Source of the DNA: Oligoflexia bacterium
GTDB lineage: Bacteria; Bdellovibrionota; UBA1018
Direction: 5' to 3'
DNA length: 64,000 bases
NCBI GenBank assembly: GCA_023701205.1
Contig: JAMPXJ010000026.1
Coordinates: forward strand, 1-64,000
The notes under the pieces were generated by a model. It was not told the DNA's origin. It worked only from the letters and a program-made list of their open reading frames with translations, and did no database searches. Shown here piece after piece: positions 59,920 to 64,000 of the stretch; position 1 is the first letter of the stretch, and each line of letters starts with the position of its first letter. The position numbers were made by a program, and so were the translations under genes.

Positions 59920-61246
59920 AGATCCTTTGTACCCTGGCTGAAATGGAAGTCAAAAGCTCATATGGGATCGTCCCCGCCGCGCGGGACTGCGCCCAGGGAT
60001 CCACTTCGGGGCCCAGGAACTGCCCCCAGTCGCCCACGCGAGTGTCCGCGTCGCAGGTCACGGCGCAAAGATCCATGCTGACGGCGCCGAGGAACCGCCG
60101 TTCGCAGCCGTTCAGGGAAACATACCCCCCGCTGCCCTGCTCTTCGCGCTCGGCCGCGAGCGCCTCGCTGCGCGCGCCTTGCTTGGCCGCGCGGCCGCGA
60201 CCCTTGCCGCCTTTGCCGCGAGCCGGTCCCGGCTGCGCTTCCATGTTCCCGCTCCAGCGGCGGGGGATCCCATCGGCATATCCCGCGCCCAGGATGGCGG
60301 CATAAACCGGCTTGGTTCCGGTGACCGTGTAACGGGCCCCGTAGCCGATGCTTTCCCCCGGCTTGAGCCTATGGACCGCGAGCACGCTCGCGCGCAGGGT
60401 GCAGACCGGCGTGATTCCACGAGCCGGCGCCTGGTCCCACGGGGCAATTCCGTAAAGCGAGAGGCCCGGCCGCACGACATCGGAAATTTCCGTCAGTCCG
60501 AGCTTTTTCTGATTCCAGATCGCCGCGCTGTTGCCCAGGTGGAACTGCGCTCCGGGGATCGCCTCTCGCAGTTCGCGCCGGAGCCAGGTGAAGCGCTCCA
60601 GCTGCGCGAGCGTGAGCTTCGCCTCCGGCGCCTCGGACATGACCAGGTGGCTCAGCACGCCCGTCGGATGCCGCTCGGCGGACAACTCGCGCAGGAAGCG
60701 CGCGACCCTCGGAACCTCGCTCAGGCTCATCCCCAGCCGGTTCAGCCCGGTGTTGAACTTCAACTCGTAGGGGATCCGCTCCTGCCACCCTTGCCCGGTG
60801 AACTCCTGCCAATCCGCGTCCGAGGCGATCGTGGGCGTGAGCCCGAACTTCTCGCAGAAAGCGCCTTTTTCCCGCGTCCAGCCGCAAGCTCCCGAGAGCA
60901 CCAGGATACGAACGCGCTTGCCGCGCTCGCCAAGCGCCGCCCGCAGCTCCGCCGCCTCCCCGAGAGTGGCCACTCCGAATCCATAAAGCCCGGGCAGCTC
61001 CAGAAGCTCGCGCGCGACCCAGGAGAAGCCGTGCCCGTAGGCGTTGGCTTTCACCATGGGAAGCACGGCCAGGCCCGGCACCTGCTCGCGCACGGCCAGG
61101 TAATTCGCCCGAAGCGCCTTCGAACTGAACTCAGCGACGACCCGCGAAGGGGCGCCGAGGAAGCGGTCGCCCCGCTCCTCCTCCGCCGCGACGAGCTCGC
61201 GCGCCCGGTACTCCCGGAGCCAGCCGGATCTCGATTCCAATTTCAT
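59912..61246 (-). CDS. alr: Alanine racemase with a basic low-complexity insertion
   Basis: Alr makes D-alanine for peptidoglycan with pyridoxal phosphate. The PLP Lys is in VLPMVKANAYGHGFSW (residue 66 from the ATG at 61246) and the catalytic Tyr region in GESIGYGARYTVTG; LKFNTGLNRLGMSL and the C-terminal LGAVSMDLCAVTCDADTRVG are typical. Between the GYADGIPRRWSGN loop and GYVSLNG, about 38 residues of basic low-complexity sequence (RGKGGKGRGRAAKQGARSEA) are inserted where normal enzymes have about five. A TTG at 61279 would extend the N-terminus by 11 residues. Confidence 0.94.
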   Translation of the reverse strand: MKLESRSGWLREYRARELVAAEEERGDRFLGAPSRVVAEFSSKALRANYLAVREQVPGLAVLPMVKANAYGHGFSWVARELLELPGLYGFGVATLGEAAELRAALGERGKRVRILVLSGACGWTREKGAFCEKFGLTPTIASDADWQEFTGQGWQERIPYELKFNTGLNRLGMSLSEVPRVARFLRELSAERHPTGVLSHLVMSEAPEAKLTLAQLERFTWLRRELREAIPGAQFHLGNSAAIWNQKKLGLTEISDVVRPGLSLYGIAPWDQAPARGITPVCTLRASVLAVHRLKPGESIGYGARYTVTGTKPVYAAILGAGYADGIPRRWSGNMEAQPGPARGKGGKGRGRAAKQGARSEALAAEREEQGSGGYVSLNGCERRFLGAVSMDLCAVTCDADTRVGDWGQFLGPEVDPWAQSRAAGTIPYELLTSISARVQRIYG

Positions 61247-61289
61247 TTCACTTGAGTCGTTCACGTTGCTCGATTCCAAGCCAGGTTTC

Positions 61290-63032
61290 TCACCGGGCCT
61301 CCACGTTCTGGTTCGCCGGCCGCATTCCCATCCGGACCACCGTGCCCACGCCGCGGATCGCGCGCACGAGCACAGGCGTATTATGCACGACCCGCGTGCC
61401 GGCGTTCAAGACCGCAACCGCGCCCAGGAGACGGCCGGTGCCGTTTTCCGCGATCGCCCAGGCTCGGAAGCGCGCCACGCCGAACTTCTCGCGAAGCAGC
61501 CTTCCCAGGGGCGGATAGTCCACCAGCGACAGCACCCTGCCCTGCTTGAAGCTCCGGAAAACCTGTTCGACCAAGGCGGCCTGTACCGGAAAAGCCAGCT
61601 CCTCCAGCGCGGTCCCCTCGGCGAAGCCGGCCCCCGCCCGCAGGACGGCCCGATTCGAGGAGCTCGCGAAGACGAGTGTCTGGGCGCCTGAGACCTCCGC
61701 CACATGCGCCGCGAGCATTTCGAGGATCTCCGCGGGTTCGCGCAGCGAGGAGATCGCGACCTCGAAGCGGGTCGCCGCTACCTGACGCTCGAGCCGCTCG
61801 CGCGAGTCCAGCGGCGGGGTCATGAGCTCCTCGGCCAAAGCCTGCTCGACGAGCTGCGCATCGACCGCCTCGCCGACGGGATTTCCCGATCGGGAGGGAG
61901 CCTCCCTGCAGGCCTCCGTTCGGGGCGGAAGCTCCTTGAGGATCAGGGTTTCGTCATCACGCGGAGCCAGGCGCTCGAGCGCGTGCCGACGGGCGTCCAG
62001 GCGCTGCCGCTCGTCCCGTCTTTCCGCGCGAGCTTCCTCGAGACCGGCCATCGCGAGGGCCACGTCGTTCGCGCTCTCGGCGAGCCGTACGGTGCGGGGC
62101 GCGCGAAGCCTCAGCAGCAGCGCCGCGGCGAGCGATAAGAGTCCCACGAGCAGGGCCAGCCCGGCGAGGATCGCGCGCGAATCCAGCGAAGGCAACCTCG
62201 GCTCGGAGATGAGGAGCTCGACCCCGATCCCGAGGGGCAGCGCGCGCACGCCGCGGAACGACCCGGCGACCCGGAGCTGATCGATCGCGCGGTACTCAGA
62301 GATTCCGGAGTCACGGCTCACCGCCCGGCCGAAATCCGACCACAGATAGGCGCGTTGGGAGTGCGCCAGGACCAGGCCATCGGAGCCGAGAAGATAAGCG
62401 CGATCCCCCTGGGCGGAGGCCTTGCCGAAAATCCCAGCGAAAGCCTCGGCCGGATCGATGATCGCCAGGACCACGCCCCGCCGTCCATCCAGCCGTGCGA
62501 CCCCGTCGGGGGCGACCAGCGCCATCCATTCATTATTCCTTTGCGAATCTCGTTTCAGCCGTAGCAGCGCGATTCCGGAGCCATCCAAGGACCCCGGATC
62601 GACGCGCGCGAGAATGCGCTCGACGGTGCGGGCTTCCGATCGGATTCCATCGCGGACGCTTTCGTTTCCGACCGTGCCGCGCGCCCGGAGCCGCGCGCCG
62701 CCGCTTGACTCCGCCTCGGCCCATAACAGGATGCTGCCCGGCCCCTCCCCGAGCGTCCTCGCGATCGCCGTTCGGGCCGCGCTGGTCCCGAGCTTCCTCA
62801 GCCCGCGAATGGCTTGCGCCCGCGAAGCCAGAAGCTCGAGCTCGCCTCGAAGCTCCTCGGCGAGCCCATCCGCCTTGCGCGCCAGCTCCCGATCGCGCCC
62901 GTCCTTTTCGCGGGCCAGGCGCGCCTCGTCCGCCCGAAGCTCGAGCCACCCGGCGGCCAGGAGCCCAGCCGCGAGCAGACAGCCTCCAGCCAGAACGAAG
63001 ATTTTGGCGGCACGGGTCCCCCTACGATCCAT
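61290..63032 (-). CDS. Membrane-anchored sensor-like protein with GAF-like C-terminus
   Basis: The 580-residue product has an N-terminal membrane helix (IFVLAGGCLLAAGLLAAGWL), an exported region of about 240 residues resembling a Cache sensor (VDPGSLDGSGIALLRLKR ... YLLGSDGLVLAHSQRAYLWS), and a second membrane helix (AILAGLALLVGLLSLAAALL). A charged coiled coil then leads to a C-terminal GAF-like domain (LAAHVAEVSGAQTLVFASSS ... ENGTGRLLGAVAVLNAG). There is no kinase, cyclase or HAMP output, so its effector is unknown. It heads the operon with alr, the Mla-type ATPase and the GYF protein. Confidence 0.72.
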   Translation of the reverse strand: MDRRGTRAAKIFVLAGGCLLAAGLLAAGWLELRADEARLAREKDGRDRELARKADGLAEELRGELELLASRAQAIRGLRKLGTSAARTAIARTLGEGPGSILLWAEAESSGGARLRARGTVGNESVRDGIRSEARTVERILARVDPGSLDGSGIALLRLKRDSQRNNEWMALVAPDGVARLDGRRGVVLAIIDPAEAFAGIFGKASAQGDRAYLLGSDGLVLAHSQRAYLWSDFGRAVSRDSGISEYRAIDQLRVAGSFRGVRALPLGIGVELLISEPRLPSLDSRAILAGLALLVGLLSLAAALLLRLRAPRTVRLAESANDVALAMAGLEEARAERRDERQRLDARRHALERLAPRDDETLILKELPPRTEACREAPSRSGNPVGEAVDAQLVEQALAEELMTPPLDSRERLERQVAATRFEVAISSLREPAEILEMLAAHVAEVSGAQTLVFASSSNRAVLRAGAGFAEGTALEELAFPVQAALVEQVFRSFKQGRVLSLVDYPPLGRLLREKFGVARFRAWAIAENGTGRLLGAVAVLNAGTRVVHNTPVLVRAIRGVGTVVRMGMRPANQNVEAR

Positions 63033-63185
63033 GACTCTCCCCCGGGGCGCAAAGTGCGCCTCGCTTCATGCTAACATTCCCCGTCGTTGCAGTCTCGATT
63101 TCAAACGGGAATAACGGGAAAGCCCGGATTCGCCGTCAAAAAACAGACGGGACGCGCGCTCGTCCCCATGTTACAGTCGCGAACC

Positions 63186-64000
63186 ATGCCTACCCGCGTC
63201 CCGCAAGTCCTGATCCTCGGAACCGGAATCGCCGGCCTCAGCGCCGCGCTCAAGTTCGCGCGCAAGAGCCCGGAGGTCTCGGTGACCCTGGTCTGCAAGG
63301 CGGATCCCGCCGAGGGCTCCACCCGTTACGCCCAAGGGGGGATCGCTTCGGTCTGGTCCAAGCAGGACAGCTTCGAAGAGCACCTTCAGGACACGCTGCG
63401 CGCGGGGGCCGGGCTCTGCCACGAGGACATCGCGCGGATCTGCGTTGAGGAGGGCCCCGCGCGCGTGCGCGATCTCATCGCGCTCGGCGTGGAGTTCACC
63501 CGGACCCACTCCGATCCGGATGAAACCTTCGATCTCCATCGCGAAGGCGGTCACGGCCGCCGGCGGATCCTGCACTCGGATGACCTCACCGGTTGGGCGA
63601 TCGAAAAGGCCCTGCTCGAGCAGGTTGCAAGGACCCCGAATATCCGCGTCCTCGAGCACCACGTCGCGATCGATCTCATCACCGAAGGAAAGCTCTTCAA
63701 GCGCTGGCGCAAGCCCGGGCGCTGCCTGGGAGCCTATGTTCTGGATACCCGGCACGATCGGGTGGTGACGCTCGCGGCCGATGTCACGATTCTCGCCACG
63801 GGCGGAGCCGGCAAGGTCTATCTCTACACCTCGAACCCCGACACCGCGACCGGCGACGGGATCGCGATCGCCCATCGCGCGGGCGCTCGCGTGGCGAATC
63901 TGGAATTCATGCAGTTCCATCCGACGTGCCTGTTTCACCCGAGCGCGCGGACGTTCCTGATCTCCGAGGCGGTCCGGGGCGAAGGGGGCCTCCTGCGCAA
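63186..64000 (+). CDS. nadB: L-aspartate oxidase, partial (3' end beyond window)
   Basis: NadB oxidises L-aspartate to iminoaspartate for NAD synthesis with FAD. The visible 271 codons include the FAD motif VLILGTGIAGLSAALKFARK, the STRYAQGGIASVWSKQDSFE segment, GVEFTRTHSDPDETFDLHRE, the active-site GGHGRRRILHSDDLTG, VTILATGGAGKVYLYTSNPD and FMQFHPTCLFHPSARTFLIS. The Arg/His set of aspartate oxidase is present, which distinguishes it from fumarate reductase flavoproteins. The start is placed at 63186, with an in-frame ATG at 63168 as alternative. Confidence 0.93.
   Translation, partial: MPTRVPQVLILGTGIAGLSAALKFARKSPEVSVTLVCKADPAEGSTRYAQGGIASVWSKQDSFEEHLQDTLRAGAGLCHEDIARICVEEGPARVRDLIALGVEFTRTHSDPDETFDLHREGGHGRRRILHSDDLTGWAIEKALLEQVARTPNIRVLEHHVAIDLITEGKLFKRWRKPGRCLGAYVLDTRHDRVVTLAADVTILATGGAGKVYLYTSNPDTATGDGIAIAHRAGARVANLEFMQFHPTCLFHPSARTFLISEAVRGEGGLLR

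Noticed and set aside
1..64000. CRISPR arrays, rRNA or tRNA genes, intact insertion sequences
   Set aside because: No regularly spaced repeats, tRNA-like cloverleaf or transposase gene was recognised anywhere in the window; a tRNA scan was not possible here.

Overview
The window is a GC-rich, gene-dense stretch from a Gram-negative bacterium. LPS and outer-membrane genes (lptD, lptE, hldD), a Mla-type ABC ATPase, a prepilin-like operon and a c-di-GMP-type HD-GYP protein support this. The ribosomal order rpsP-khpA-trmD-COG4752 methyltransferase-rplS-rnhB is typical of delta-proteobacteria-like lineages (Bdellovibrionota, Myxococcota and relatives). That placement is inferred from gene order and protein style only; no rRNA gene is present.

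Layout. Positions 1-5300 are lower in GC and look like a variable region. They hold an excisionase-like DNA-binding protein, a BrnT/BrnA toxin-antitoxin pair, a secreted HExxH protein with an apparent frameshift, two copies of a 70-residue unknown protein, a large inverted repeat, a start-less HTH frame, a short lipoprotein and a CsbD-like protein. From 5300 to 14400 come a CAAX/M48 protease, a DUF1566 lipoprotein, membrane proteins, a cyclic-nucleotide-gated K+ channel, a four-helix-bundle (S23/IVP) gene whose ribosome-binding site lies inside a strong hairpin, a 7TM-like protein with a diverged class III cyclase domain, and a tiny exported Cys peptide. From 14800 to 27300 lie housekeeping genes: yebC, fhs, the surE/M23 pair, the accD-lptD-SIS operon, HD-GYP, rsmI, a STAS protein and yraN. 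From 27300 to 32050 is xdhABC. The translation operon occupies 32050-35760. From 36200 to 43100 are a membrane/vWA lipoprotein pair, hemH, greB and a NitT/TauT-type ABC system. From 43150 to 47700 is a minus-strand operon with a giant prepilin-like protein and a HAMP protein. hldD plus an ABC-2 exporter follow at 47900-50370.

The most interesting locus is 50583-55230. A radical SAM/SPASM enzyme, a free-standing PqqD-like leader-binding domain, an HPr-kinase-like protein, a 68-residue precursor-like peptide with a YxxPxL leader motif, two Cys and a C-terminal Ser, a Ser-His type S26 peptidase and a family-5 nucleotidyltransferase-like protein form two divergent, tightly overlapping operons. 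Its right edge abuts a truncated paiB-like gene, which suggests insertion. It is read here as a RiPP (ribosomally made, post-translationally modified peptide) pathway that combines lasso-type tailoring genes with a radical SAM maturase but shows no lasso cyclase.

The window closes with rpsT, holA, lptE, a DciA-like gene, a GYF-Mla ATPase-alr-sensor operon and the 5' part of nadB.
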